This document shows, piece by piece, positions 36,214-46,026 of a DNA stretch of 64,000 nucleotides. The notes under the pieces are model-generated. The model ran no database searches, was not told the DNA's origin, and saw only the letters and a list, made by a program, of their open reading frames with translations. The position numbers were made by a program, and so were the translations under genes. The stretch comes from an uncultured Sphingorhabdus sp. (GTDB lineage Bacteria; Pseudomonadota; Alphaproteobacteria; Sphingomonadales; Sphingomonadaceae), in NCBI GenBank assembly GCA_947501885.1, contig CANMXN010000001.1, positions 1,674,001 through 1,738,000 on the forward strand, written 5' to 3'. Numbering within the stretch: the first letter of the stretch is position 1; each line of letters begins with the position of its first letter.

Positions 36214-38850
36214 TTGTTATATTTAAAAGCTAGTGCATCGGTTGCGGCTATCGCAGCTATGAGCATTGCGTCAACGCAAGCTCAAGAAACAGACAATAAT
36301 CAAGAGGAAGAAGAAAGGGGAGGTGTTCAGGAAATCGTCGTGACTGCGACAAAACGTAGTGCGGATTTGCAAGATGTGCCAGTGGCTGTACAGGCTTTGG
36401 GGTCCGAAGCGTTAGACCAGCTCGGTGTAACTGTCTTTGATGATTATCTACAAGAATTACCCGGCGTTACGGCGGGCGGCGGCGGTCCTGGCCAAAACAC
36501 AATCTATATTCGCGGTCTTGCATCGACCACGCCTAACCTTACCACCGCAGGGGTTGCGGGATTAGCGCCCAATGTGGCGCTCTATCTTGATGAACAACCC
36601 GTATCGCAACCAGGCCGTAACCTTGATGTTTACGCCGCTGACTTAGAGCGTGTGGAGGTTCTATCTGGCCCTCAAGGCACTTTATTTGGTGCTAGTTCAC
36701 AAGCAGGTACTGTGCGCCTAATTACCAATAAACCAGTATTGGGTGAGTTTCAGGCCAAGATTAAATCTGGCCTTTCATTCACCAAAGATGGTGATCCGAG
36801 CACCAATATCGAAGCAACCTTCAATATCCCTATTGGTGAGAAATTGGCTATTCGCGCTGTGGGTTATTTTGACCATAAGGGTGGTTATATTGACAATGTT
36901 GCGGGTACGCGCAGCACAGCAGAGAGCAGCCGTTTCCGTGCTGCTGGTACAGTGCGTCAAAATGGTGTTCCTGTGAGCGCAGGGCGCGCTGGTTTTCAAG
37001 CAGGGGCCGATCTTAGTGCTGTTAATTTTATATTGGCTGATAACAGTGCTTTGGTCGAAGATAATTTCAACGATAGCGAATATTTGGGTTTCCGTATTAG
37101 CGCCAAATATGAATTTAACGATAGCTGGAATTTGACCATTGCCCATGCGCGACAAGGGTTAGATTCGGACGGTGTTTTCTTCCAAGATCCGACATTGGAT
37201 GACTTGGAAATTCAACGGTTCGAAGAAGATACAATTGATGATGACTTCAACAATACAAGTTGGACATTAGAGGGCCGTATTGGTGCATTAGAATTGGTTT
37301 ATACGGGGGCCTTTACCAGCCGTGAGACCAACCAACGTGTTGATTATTCCGACTATCTGTTTGTTGGACAATATTTGCCATATTATATTTGTGATGGTTC
37401 GGTCTCTTATCCCGGTGGTGCACCGACAGGAACATGTCAAGCGCCCAATTTGTTCGTAAATTCGCGTACGCAAACCCAAGTGCAAACGCATGAATTGCGC
37501 TTTAATACGCCAGCGGAAAACCGCTTTCGTCTGACGGCAGGGGCTTTCTATTCGGATTTAGAATTAGATGAGCTAAATGATTTCACCTATCCAGGTAGCA
37601 CAGCGATTGATTTATTCGGTGGTTCATTTCCGCCAAACTTTGCGCAGCCAACGGCCTTTAGATCGGATGATGCGGCCTTTCCAGCAGGGGTGATTTTCCG
37701 TAATGATGTTCGCCGAACGGATGAGCAATTTGGGATATTTGGGGAGGCAACTTTTGACCTTTCAGACCAATTTGCTGTTACCTTTGGGGCGCGCTACTTC
37801 GATGTAGAGGTAGATTTAGAAGGAAGCGCCAACTCATCATTCTGTAATAGCAGCGGCGTAGATGAAAATGCTTTTGGCACCAACATCAGTGATTTGTTTG
37901 ATGCTGATGGTAGTTTTACATTTATCGGAAGCTGTACGGATGCTTTGCGTCAAACCTTTACCCAAGGGCAAAGCTTAGCAGATATCCAAGCAGCAGGTCT
38001 TAGCGCCGCCCAAGCGCAGCAAGTGTTAAGTTCGTTAAATGCACCTGATGCAGCAGAAACTGATGGTTTTATATTTAAGGTCAATGCGACGTGGACTCCC
38101 ACTGATGATTTACTATTTTATGCAACATTTTCAGAAGGCTTCCGTCCTGGATTGCTGAACCGGCCAGGCGGTGCACAAGGTCCCAATGGCTTTACTGTGC
38201 CTTTCGCACTGGATACGGATGATGTACAAAATTATGAAATTGGTTGGAAAACATCTTTGTTAGACAATCAATTGCGTTTTAACGGTAATGCCTTTTTTGT
38301 CGATATTTCCAATTTACAGACTACCATTTTTGATCCTAGCATCACCAATTTATTCTTTTCGGATAATGCGGCTAATGCCGAGATCTTTGGTGTAGAAGGT
38401 GATATCACTATCGCCCCTTACTCGATTGCTGGTTTAACGGTTTCGGCTGGTTTCTCATTCTTGGATACCGAGATTACAGAGGTTCTAACGCCTACCAATG
38501 ATGTGCTAGCGGGCAGTAGCCTTGCTTTTGCACCGAGCTTTCAAGGCAATTTGCGGGTGCGATATGAATGGCCTGTTTCTGATAATTGGACGGTGCATGT
38601 ACAGCCGCGTATGACCCATTCTTCATCAGTGGCGACCGATATTATTCAGATAAACCGTCTCGAGCTTGATAGTTGGACAACATTTGGTTTTAGCGCTGGT
38701 ATTACAACCGATCGCTGGTCTTTAGAAATATTTGGCGATAATTTAAGCGACTCTCGTGCCGAAATTAGCGGTAATTTTGTTAATGATCGAGCGCGGGTAA
38801 CCGTGGCAAGGCCTTTAACAGTAGGAGCGCGTGTTTCCTTTACTTATTAA
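36214..38850 (+). CDS. TonB-dependent outer-membrane receptor
   Basis: This receptor of about 878 residues imports a bulky ligand with TonB energy. The likely start is TTG at 36214, because AGAGG lies 5 nt upstream and a clean signal peptide follows (LKASASVAAIAAMSIASTQA). The frame opens at 36142 without these features. After an acidic stretch there is the TonB-box-like QEIVVTATKR, then the plug (DVPVAVQALGSEALDQLG, YIRGLAS, GPQGTLFGASSQAGTVRLIT) and a beta-barrel ending in RPLTVGARVSFTY with terminal aromatic. It looks like the sphingomonad receptor group without a fixed ligand. The TPR-sulfotransferase and BCCT genes follow. Confidence 0.93.
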   Translation: MLYLKASASVAAIAAMSIASTQAQETDNNQEEEERGGVQEIVVTATKRSADLQDVPVAVQALGSEALDQLGVTVFDDYLQELPGVTAGGGGPGQNTIYIRGLASTTPNLTTAGVAGLAPNVALYLDEQPVSQPGRNLDVYAADLERVEVLSGPQGTLFGASSQAGTVRLITNKPVLGEFQAKIKSGLSFTKDGDPSTNIEATFNIPIGEKLAIRAVGYFDHKGGYIDNVAGTRSTAESSRFRAAGTVRQNGVPVSAGRAGFQAGADLSAVNFILADNSALVEDNFNDSEYLGFRISAKYEFNDSWNLTIAHARQGLDSDGVFFQDPTLDDLEIQRFEEDTIDDDFNNTSWTLEGRIGALELVYTGAFTSRETNQRVDYSDYLFVGQYLPYYICDGSVSYPGGAPTGTCQAPNLFVNSRTQTQVQTHELRFNTPAENRFRLTAGAFYSDLELDELNDFTYPGSTAIDLFGGSFPPNFAQPTAFRSDDAAFPAGVIFRNDVRRTDEQFGIFGEATFDLSDQFAVTFGARYFDVEVDLEGSANSSFCNSSGVDENAFGTNISDLFDADGSFTFIGSCTDALRQTFTQGQSLADIQAAGLSAAQAQQVLSSLNAPDAAETDGFIFKVNATWTPTDDLLFYATFSEGFRPGLLNRPGGAQGPNGFTVPFALDTDDVQNYEIGWKTSLLDNQLRFNGNAFFVDISNLQTTIFDPSITNLFFSDNAANAEIFGVEGDITIAPYSIAGLTVSAGFSFLDTEITEVLTPTNDVLAGSSLAFAPSFQGNLRVRYEWPVSDNWTVHVQPRMTHSSSVATDIIQINRLELDSWTTFGFSAGITTDRWSLEIFGDNLSDSRAEISGNFVNDRARVTVARPLTVGARVSFTY

Positions 38851-38867
38851 ACCTAACTTATTTTAGA

Positions 38868-38900
38868 AAGGGAGGCCTTGATGGCTTCCCTTCATTTTTT
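38868..38900 (+). terminator. Terminator/attenuator after the TonB receptor
   Basis: AAGGGAGGCC (38868-38877) pairs with GGCTTCCCTT (38883-38892), one G-T wobble, around TTGAT, followed by CATTTTTT. It lies 17 bp past the receptor stop and 33 bp before the TPR gene, so expression of the downstream genes probably depends on read-through. Confidence 0.82.
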
Positions 38901-38924
38901 ATATAAGGAATATGATGCAATCAG

Positions 38925-40913
38925 ATGCCTGATTTTAATCCAGAAGAACGGTTAAAAGAAGCGCGTGCCCAAATGTATGACGGGCGCTTTAAACAAGCAT
39001 ATGAAAACAGCAAAGCGATTTTGGCAGGCGATGATGAGCATATAGATGCCCATTATATGAAAGCTGTTTGTGAACGATATTTGGGTAAGCATGAAAGCGC
39101 GCTTACGAGTATTGATAAGCTTAAATCTCTATCACCAGATTTCGGGCGCGCTTATCAGGAAGAAGGTCATGTTTACCGCGCTCTTGATCAATTAGAACAG
39201 GCGATGACCGCCTATCGCCGCGCCTGCCAATATAACCCTGTGCTAAATGCAAGCTGGAAAGCGCAAGCTGAAATTTATGAGGCTTGGGGTAATGCTGAGG
39301 CTGCATCTGAAATGCGCGGTCAAGAAAGCCGTATATTGGCAATGCCTAAGATGCTTGTTGCGGTGTCGCATCTTTTATATGAAGGCAAACTGGTTAAAGC
39401 TGAAAATGCTTGCCGAGCCTTTTTGCAAAAAAATCCGCAACATGTCGAGGCGATGCGTTTACTGGCAGAAATTGGTATGCGGCTTGGCGTTATGGAGGAC
39501 GCAGAGTTTTTGCTGGCAAGTGCATTAGAATTTGAAGCTGATAATGTTCAGGTTCGCATTGATTATATCCAAATTTTGCGCAAGCGGCAAAAATTTGTAG
39601 AAGCGCTTAAGCAATGTCAAATCCTCTACGATAGCGCACCTAATAATCCTGTTTTTCAGTCATTATTAGCGATCGAATTGATGCAAACGGGCGCCTATGA
39701 AAAAGCGTTGGATTTGTTTGATATTGTTTTGCAAAAACTCCCCAATGATTCGATTACGCTGACATCGCGTGGCCATGCGTTGAAGACATTTGGCCGTCAT
39801 GATGAAGCGGTACAATCTTATCAACAAGCTTTTGCAGCAGAACCAAATCATGGCGATGCTTATTATGGCCTAGCTAATTTAAAGACTTATCGGTTTACAG
39901 ATGATGAGATCAAGCAAATGCAAGCTCAAGAACAGGGCAATCAACTAAGCTATCAAAACCGTATTCACATCTGTTTTGCATTGGGCAAAGCCTATGAAGA
40001 TAAACAAGATTATGATCGTTCTTTCGATTATTATGAGCGGGGCAATAGGTTAAAACATGTACAATCGCGTTATGATGCGGACCAGATGAGCGGTGAAATT
40101 GATGCGCAGATTAAGGCCTGTACCCCTACGCTTTTTGCCAAGCAATCGGGCAAGGGGTTTGCTGCGCCTGATCCGATATTTATTGTGGGTTTGCCGCGTG
40201 CAGGTTCGACATTGGTAGAACAAATATTAGCATCGCATAGCCAAGTGGATGGCACCTTAGAATTGCCAAATATCCTCTCAACGGCGCATCGTTTACGGCG
40301 GAAGAAACAGGCAAGTAATCTCTCTCTCTATCCTGATATTTTGCATGATTTGGATGAAAAACAGCTCTATGAATTAGGCCAAGATTTCATTGAAACCACC
40401 CGTATCCATCGACAAGATGCCCCTTTTTTTACTGATAAAATGCCCAATAACTTTCGGCATATTGCTCTGATTAAACTCATGTTACCCAATGCAAAGATTA
40501 TTGATGCGCGGCGTGAGCCAATGGCCTGTTGTTTCTCTGGTTTTAAACAATTATTCGCGGAAGGCCAAGAATTTACCTATGGGCTGCATGAGATTGGCCA
40601 ATATTATAGCGATTATATTCGGCTTATGGATCATTGGGATAACGTTCTTCCAGGGCAAATATTACGGGTGCAACATGAAGATATACTCGATGATTTAGAA
40701 GGGCAAGTGCGGCACATGCTTGCATTTTTGGAATTACCCTTTGAACAAAGCTGTGTGGACTTCCACAAAAATAAGCGTGCAGTGCGGACCGCTAGTTCAG
40801 AGCAAGTGCGCAAACCTATTACTAAAGCAAGCGTTGATCTTTGGCGCCATTATGACCAGCATTTGGGGCCATTGAAAGAGGCGCTGCAAAGCCATGCGTT
40901 GGAGGCAAAATAG
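38925..40913 (+). CDS. TPR-containing sulfotransferase family protein
   Basis: This 662-residue protein has TPR repeats over residues 1-400 (such as ARAQMYDGRFKQAYENSKAI and HALKTFGRHDEAVQSYQQAF) and a C-terminal sulfotransferase domain. PIFIVGLPRAGSTLVEQIL is the PAPS 5'-phosphosulfate loop, and MPNNFRHIALIKLMLPNAKI includes the 3'-phosphate-binding region. The family often sits beside TonB receptors in this lineage; acceptor unknown. The start is odd: AAGGA fits ATG at 38912 or 38915 better than 38925, but those give a short frame (MQSDA then stop) that overlaps the real start. A one-base shift would join them. Confidence 0.85.
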   Translation: MPDFNPEERLKEARAQMYDGRFKQAYENSKAILAGDDEHIDAHYMKAVCERYLGKHESALTSIDKLKSLSPDFGRAYQEEGHVYRALDQLEQAMTAYRRACQYNPVLNASWKAQAEIYEAWGNAEAASEMRGQESRILAMPKMLVAVSHLLYEGKLVKAENACRAFLQKNPQHVEAMRLLAEIGMRLGVMEDAEFLLASALEFEADNVQVRIDYIQILRKRQKFVEALKQCQILYDSAPNNPVFQSLLAIELMQTGAYEKALDLFDIVLQKLPNDSITLTSRGHALKTFGRHDEAVQSYQQAFAAEPNHGDAYYGLANLKTYRFTDDEIKQMQAQEQGNQLSYQNRIHICFALGKAYEDKQDYDRSFDYYERGNRLKHVQSRYDADQMSGEIDAQIKACTPTLFAKQSGKGFAAPDPIFIVGLPRAGSTLVEQILASHSQVDGTLELPNILSTAHRLRRKKQASNLSLYPDILHDLDEKQLYELGQDFIETTRIHRQDAPFFTDKMPNNFRHIALIKLMLPNAKIIDARREPMACCFSGFKQLFAEGQEFTYGLHEIGQYYSDYIRLMDHWDNVLPGQILRVQHEDILDDLEGQVRHMLAFLELPFEQSCVDFHKNKRAVRTASSEQVRKPITKASVDLWRHYDQHLGPLKEALQSHALEAK

Positions 40914-42511
40914 TGAGTGAAACAAATATAATATCGGAAAATAGCGATGGTGATTATCAAACCGATTATGAAGCGGGGCAGGATAATATAAACCCCTTTG
41001 GCCTTGAGATGCATAATCCTGTATTCTTCATTAGCGCAGTTTTGATCATATTCTTTGTAGCAACAACTTTGATATTTCCTGAAACCTCGAAAGAGGCTTT
41101 AGAGGCGACTAAGGCTTGGACCTTGCAATATTTTGATTGGTTCTTTGTTATTGCTACCAATATTGTTCTGATATTTTGTGTAGCGGTAGCATTTTCGCCG
41201 CTCGGTAAAATACGTTTGGGCGGCGCTGATGCAAAGCCAGAATATGATATGGCATCTTGGATAGCGATGCTGTTTTCAGCAGGTATTGGTATTGGCATGG
41301 TGTTTTATGGTTCGGCTGAACCGATGGCTTATTATACCGATTGGGGTGGAACGCCGCTCAATGTGCAGCCGCGGACGCCAGAGGCGGAAAGACTGGCTTT
41401 GGGTGCGACTATATTTCACTGGGGATTAACGCCTTGGGCGGTATATGCTGTGATTGGTTTGGCGTTGGCTTTTTTTGCCTTTAATAAAGGATTACCGCTT
41501 ACAATCAGATCAGCTTTTTATCCTATATTGGGTGAGAGGATCTGGGGTTGGCCCGGGCATATTATTGATATACTGGCTGTTATTGCGACGCTTTTTGGCC
41601 TTGCTACATCTCTAGGTCTGGGCGCACAACAAGCCGCAACGGGTATTGCTTTATTGGTGGAGATCGAATCAAACTTGGTATCGCAATTATTGCTTATCGC
41701 TCTGATCACGGGATTGGCCATTATTTCGGTGGTACGCGGCATGGATGGCGGAATAAAACTGCTCAGCAATGTAAATATGGTCTTGGCAGCGTTGCTGCTT
41801 GCTTTTGTTTTTACCACGGGACCAACGTGGCAAATATTCACGGGTTTTGGTAAGACTATCGCCAGCTATGCGCAATATGCTATTCCTCTGAGTAATTGGG
41901 TTGGGCGCGAAGATACAGGCTGGTACCATGGGTGGACGATTTTTTATTGGGCATGGTGGGTTAGCTGGTCGCCTTTTGTCGGTATGTTTATTGCACGTAT
42001 TTCTAGGGGCCGCACAATTAGGCAGTTTTTGACTGTCGTATTAATTATCCCTGTTGTTGTAGCGATTATTTGGTTCACAACATTTGGTGTAACGGCGATG
42101 GAGCAAGTAAAGACGGGTGTTGGCCAATTGGTTGGCGGTGTTAGCGATGCTCCTTTGGTTCTTTTTCAAATGTTAGAGAATATGCCGATGCCGCAGATTG
42201 CGTCGACACTGGCCATAATATTGCTGATTATATTTTTTGTGACATCATCAGATTCAGGATCGCTTGTAATTGATTCTATCACGGCTGGAGGGCGCACAGA
42301 TGCCCCTGTTATGCAGCGTATTTTCTGGGCGATACTGCAGGGTTTGGTGGCTGCAGCATTATTGATTGGTGGCGGTGCTAGTGCTTTAGGAGCCATGCAA
42401 GCGGGCACTATTGCCAGTGGGTTGCCCTTCACCTTGGTGCTGCTCATATGTTGCTATAGCCTGTTCAAAGGATTAATGTCAGAACATCGTTTATTGAGTG
42501 ATGGTTCGTAA
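40913..42511 (+). CDS. BCCT family (betaine/carnitine/choline) transporter
   Basis: This 532-residue protein with about 12 membrane segments belongs to the secondary transporters of trimethylammonium compounds. Seen motifs are AGIGIGMVFYGSAEPMAYY (the glycine-rich unwound helix TM3 region) and YWAWWVSWSPFVGMFIARIS followed by RGRTIR, the BCCT signature with conserved tryptophans. The Gly-x-Gly-x-Gly stretch with Met in position 4 (GIGIGM) suggests proton or sodium coupling that cannot be settled by eye. It starts with GTG overlapping the last base of the TPR-sulfotransferase stop. The substrate could be choline, betaine or a sulfonium compound. Confidence 0.92.
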   Translation: MSETNIISENSDGDYQTDYEAGQDNINPFGLEMHNPVFFISAVLIIFFVATTLIFPETSKEALEATKAWTLQYFDWFFVIATNIVLIFCVAVAFSPLGKIRLGGADAKPEYDMASWIAMLFSAGIGIGMVFYGSAEPMAYYTDWGGTPLNVQPRTPEAERLALGATIFHWGLTPWAVYAVIGLALAFFAFNKGLPLTIRSAFYPILGERIWGWPGHIIDILAVIATLFGLATSLGLGAQQAATGIALLVEIESNLVSQLLLIALITGLAIISVVRGMDGGIKLLSNVNMVLAALLLAFVFTTGPTWQIFTGFGKTIASYAQYAIPLSNWVGREDTGWYHGWTIFYWAWWVSWSPFVGMFIARISRGRTIRQFLTVVLIIPVVVAIIWFTTFGVTAMEQVKTGVGQLVGGVSDAPLVLFQMLENMPMPQIASTLAIILLIIFFVTSSDSGSLVIDSITAGGRTDAPVMQRIFWAILQGLVAAALLIGGGASALGAMQAGTIASGLPFTLVLLICCYSLFKGLMSEHRLLSDGS

Positions 42512-42621
42512 TCCCTAGATATATAGTCTGTTGATGACGAGGGGTAGAGATTGTCTTTTGCGGTATTAATTTAAGGTTTTTATCGCATAAGTATAAATAT
42601 TGTTTTGCTGTTATAAAATAA

Positions 42622-43374
42622 TCATTCGCTGATTATATGAGGTATAGGGCGCAAAAACCAACCCTTCTCAAACATAATGTTTAAACCTATAAATTGATCG
42701 GGCTCTCGCAAATATTCAAAAGCTTCATCGAAATCAGAACGGCTATCACCTAGAATAGAAATGACACAATATTGGCTTGCGACATATTGCCTTTGTATCT
42801 GCTTTCTTTCTTTCTTTTGACGCAAAGAGAGAAAGTCTTTTTCATCCAACAATCCCATAGGGCGTAATTTTTCAATAATTGTCGATGATTGGCTAGACGC
42901 TTGTTTTGATAACCATATGACAGTGATACCATTTTTGCGTATTGTTGTGAGTAAGGCAGCGAGAGCATCAATATTGGCTTGTTGAGATAGGGCCTTATTA
43001 TCTCTGTCTAATGTGCTGTCGCTGTCTAAATCGATAATGACAGCCAGAGATTGGTTGCTACATTGTTGACGATCAACTTTCTTGTCAGTGTAACTAGATT
43101 GCAGAACGGCTGATTTTACAGCTTGTTTGGTTTGATGTTCATGCGCTTTAATGTGTGTATAATCTAGAAAATTACTATAATCTATGGTGCGGATTGGCCT
43201 ATTATTGTTATTAAATATCTTCTCGATATGCTCGTTCAATGGAAATGTGGTAACTTTATCACTATCTATTATGTGATCTTTATCACTCTTATTGGCAGGT
43301 TTGGACTCAGTACTTTGCAGAAACACCATAGATAGATAGCTACATAAATATATGTATTGTAATGACTTCATCAT
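42622..43374 (-). CDS. Exported HAD-like protein of unknown function
   Basis: This predicted 250-residue protein (ATG at 43374, MMKSLQYIYLCSYLSMVFLQ) has a signal peptide or membrane anchor and an Asn/Lys-rich N-terminal third. From about residue 110 it shows HAD-superfamily-like order: LAVIIDLDSDSTLDRD (DxD), NGITVIWLSKQASSQS (motif II-like S), a lysine-rich region, and CVISILGDSRSDFDEAFEYL (GDSxxD, motif IV). This layout resembles class B/C acid phosphatases outside the cytoplasm. The nucleophile motif is not canonical (DLDSDST instead of DxDxT/V), so it may be a divergent or inactive phosphatase. AT-rich and alone between divergent neighbours. Confidence 0.5.
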   Translation of the reverse strand: MMKSLQYIYLCSYLSMVFLQSTESKPANKSDKDHIIDSDKVTTFPLNEHIEKIFNNNNRPIRTIDYSNFLDYTHIKAHEHQTKQAVKSAVLQSSYTDKKVDRQQCSNQSLAVIIDLDSDSTLDRDNKALSQQANIDALAALLTTIRKNGITVIWLSKQASSQSSTIIEKLRPMGLLDEKDFLSLRQKKERKQIQRQYVASQYCVISILGDSRSDFDEAFEYLREPDQFIGLNIMFEKGWFLRPIPHIISE

Positions 43375-43462
43375 TAGAACGTGACTTTCTGTAAAATATA
43401 ACATTGTCAATAATGCAGCGAGTGATTATGCGATAATATAAGGCATAATATCAGGAATTTCG

Positions 43463-45361
43463 ATGTTTATTAGTGAAATACTTATCAAGCTTGGCAAATG
43501 GCTTTTAGGGCTTGATAGAAGTTACAAGCGTGCCTTTGTTATCTTGATCGATGGATTAATATGTATTGTTTCTGTTTGGGTAGCATTTTCATTACGTTTA
43601 GGGGTTTGGGATTTGGGTTCTGGGCCGATGGCGCAATATATGATTATCGCGCTAGCATTGTGGCTACCGATATTTTTACTGAGCAATATTTATCGCGCAA
43701 TATTTAGATTTGCAGGTTCTGGCACCCTGATGGGAATTGCTAAGGCAATGTTTAGCTATACCGTGATATTGGTAATCATTGTTGGCTTTCTTACGATTAC
43801 AGGTGTTCCGCGGACAATTGCAATATTGCATCCAACAATATTTTTTGCAGGTCTAGCGTTGAGCCGCATCGTTATGCGCTATTTCTTGGTCGATATAATG
43901 AATAACTATGGATATCATGGCACTCAAAAGAATATTATAATCTATGGCGCTGGAAGTGCGGGCCAACAATTGGCTGCATCCTTACGCGCAGAACCGTCAA
44001 TGCATTTGATTGGGTTTATTGATGATAATTCTAATTTGGCGGGACAACGGCTGAATGGCAAGCCTGTTTATGCTAACCATGAGTTGGAAACTATGGTTAA
44101 AAAATATCAAGTTTCTGATATATTGCTGGCGCTACCCAGTGTTCAGAAATCTGTCGAAAAATCTATTATTGCAAAGCTTAGTAATATAGGTGTGAAGGTT
44201 CAAAAACTCCCTAGTCTGAGCAAGATTGTCTCGGGTAATATTACGATAAGTGATTTACGCGAAGTATCGATCGAAGACTTATTGGGGCGTTCATCGGTTG
44301 AAGCCGATGATAAGCTGATGTGCGAAGCGGTTGATGGAAAAATAGTATTGGTAACAGGGGCAGGTGGGTCAATTGGCGGTGAATTATGTCGTCAGATTAT
44401 GACATGCAAGCCTAAGCAGCTTATCTTGGCAGAAATTTCGGAACTAGCTCTTTATACGATTCACCAAGAATTGAGAGATAGTCAAATTGGTGGTTCTGAT
44501 ATTGAGATTGTCGAGCAGCTTGTCAATGTTGCAGATCGTGCTCAAATGGTACGCTTATATAGAAAATGTAAGCCTGAAATAGTTTTTCATGCGGCGGCCT
44601 ATAAACATGTTCCATTGGTAGAGGCGAATCCCTTATCAGGAATACGTAATAATATTTTTGGAACGCTGAATACTGCCTTAGAAGCGGAAGCGGCTGGGGT
44701 TCCGAATTTTATCCTTATTAGCACGGATAAAGCGGTGCGGCCCACCAATGTAATGGGAACAACCAAAAGAATTTGTGAGCTCATTTTGCAAGCCATTGTA
44801 GCACGCGGAAGCAAGACTAATTTCTCTATGGTACGTTTTGGTAATGTATTGGGGTCTAGCGGTTCAGTAGTACCACGCTTTATGAACCAGATTAAAGCGG
44901 GCGGCCCTGTTACATTAACCGATAAACGTATTACACGCTATTTCATGACCATTCCCGAAGCGGCTCAATTGGTGGTACAAGCTGCTGGTATGGCCAAAGG
45001 GGGCGAGGTTTTTTTGCTCGATATGGGGGAATCTGTTCGTATTATTGATTTGGCAAAATCCATGGTCAGCCTTTCTGGACGATCTGTAAAGTCAGAAGAA
45101 AATCCAGATGGAGATATTGAAATTGTTGAAATAGGTTTGCGGCCTGGTGAGAAATTATATGAAGAATTGCTTATTGGTAATGATCCCAAAGCAACGGACC
45201 ATAAGCAAATCATGAAAGCCAATGAGACCTATATTGAGTGGGATGAATTACAAATAATGCTTGCAAGTCTGGAAGAGCATTTGGTCGCAGGCAAGGCTAA
45301 GCCTGCTGTATCTGTACTCAAAAATATTGTGCCAGAATTTGCTGTTCCAGCAAAAACATAA
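43463..45361 (+). CDS. Membrane-bound nucleotide-sugar 4,6-dehydratase (WbpM/CapD type)
   Basis: This 632-residue long-form enzyme makes UDP-4-keto-6-deoxy sugars for surface polysaccharides. Four membrane segments fill residues 1-130. A nucleotide-binding CoA-type domain (IIYGAGSAGQQLAASLRAE) follows, then a second Rossmann domain from about residue 290 with VLVTGAGGSIGGELCRQIM (GGE where GSE is more common). HAAAYKHVPLVEANP and LISTDKAVRPTNVMGTTKR carry the active site, with Met in place of Tyr as in WbpM. No other polysaccharide gene is next to it, so its pathway is elsewhere. Confidence 0.92.
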   Translation: MFISEILIKLGKWLLGLDRSYKRAFVILIDGLICIVSVWVAFSLRLGVWDLGSGPMAQYMIIALALWLPIFLLSNIYRAIFRFAGSGTLMGIAKAMFSYTVILVIIVGFLTITGVPRTIAILHPTIFFAGLALSRIVMRYFLVDIMNNYGYHGTQKNIIIYGAGSAGQQLAASLRAEPSMHLIGFIDDNSNLAGQRLNGKPVYANHELETMVKKYQVSDILLALPSVQKSVEKSIIAKLSNIGVKVQKLPSLSKIVSGNITISDLREVSIEDLLGRSSVEADDKLMCEAVDGKIVLVTGAGGSIGGELCRQIMTCKPKQLILAEISELALYTIHQELRDSQIGGSDIEIVEQLVNVADRAQMVRLYRKCKPEIVFHAAAYKHVPLVEANPLSGIRNNIFGTLNTALEAEAAGVPNFILISTDKAVRPTNVMGTTKRICELILQAIVARGSKTNFSMVRFGNVLGSSGSVVPRFMNQIKAGGPVTLTDKRITRYFMTIPEAAQLVVQAAGMAKGGEVFLLDMGESVRIIDLAKSMVSLSGRSVKSEENPDGDIEIVEIGLRPGEKLYEELLIGNDPKATDHKQIMKANETYIEWDELQIMLASLEEHLVAGKAKPAVSVLKNIVPEFAVPAKT

Positions 45362-45363
45362 AA

Positions 45364-45996
45364 TTATAACAGTTTTAAACCAAAGCTTTGGATGATGCCG
45401 TCCACAACAAATTGGATTGCCAATGCTGCCAATATAACACCCAAAACACGGGTTAAGACGGTTTCAACCTTTGGTCCCAAAATACGGATAATAAAGCTTG
45501 CCGATAATAATGATATAAGCATGATAACCAATATGGCTGCCACAGCACCAAGCACGACAAATTTATCATCCCATGTTTCGCTGCGCCCGATATAGAGCAT
45601 TAATGCGGCGATTGAACCTGGACCTGCGATCATGGGGATAGCCATAGGAAAGATAGAGACATCTTCAACCTCGGGCGTATCAATAATTTCTTGGGCGCGG
45701 TCTTCGCGGCGCTGGGTGCGTTTTTCAAACACCATTTCTAATGCGATAATGAATAGCATAATACCGCCCGCTATGCGAAAACTGGCTAAAGATACGCCCA
45801 TTGCACCAAGCAAGGCTTCACCAAAAAATCCAAAAATCAGCAGGATAAGTGCAGCAACAAGCACAGATCTAATCGCCATATTGCGTCGCTGAGCGGCGCT
45901 TGCGCCTTGGGTCATGCTGGCATAAATGGCTGCGCAACCTGGTGGGTCAATAGCGACAAAAAATGTGATGAAAGCGGAGATAAATAATTCGTACAT
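45364..45996 (-). CDS. MarC family integral membrane protein
   Basis: This 210-residue protein has six membrane segments. The N-terminus ISAFITFFVAIDPPGCAAIY and middle VSIFPMAIPMIAGPGSIAAL show the MarC/UPF0056 repeats with the conserved DPPG and PGSIA motifs. Function is not established, despite the old link to multiple antibiotic resistance. It converges with the WbpM-type gene (2 bp between stops) and lies 30 bp downstream of folD on the minus strand. Confidence 0.9.
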   Translation of the reverse strand: MYELFISAFITFFVAIDPPGCAAIYASMTQGASAAQRRNMAIRSVLVAALILLIFGFFGEALLGAMGVSLASFRIAGGIMLFIIALEMVFEKRTQRREDRAQEIIDTPEVEDVSIFPMAIPMIAGPGSIAALMLYIGRSETWDDKFVVLGAVAAILVIMLISLLSASFIIRILGPKVETVLTRVLGVILAALAIQFVVDGIIQSFGLKLL

Positions 45997-46026
45997 TCAT
46001 CGCCCCTATCATAGAAAAATCATCAG

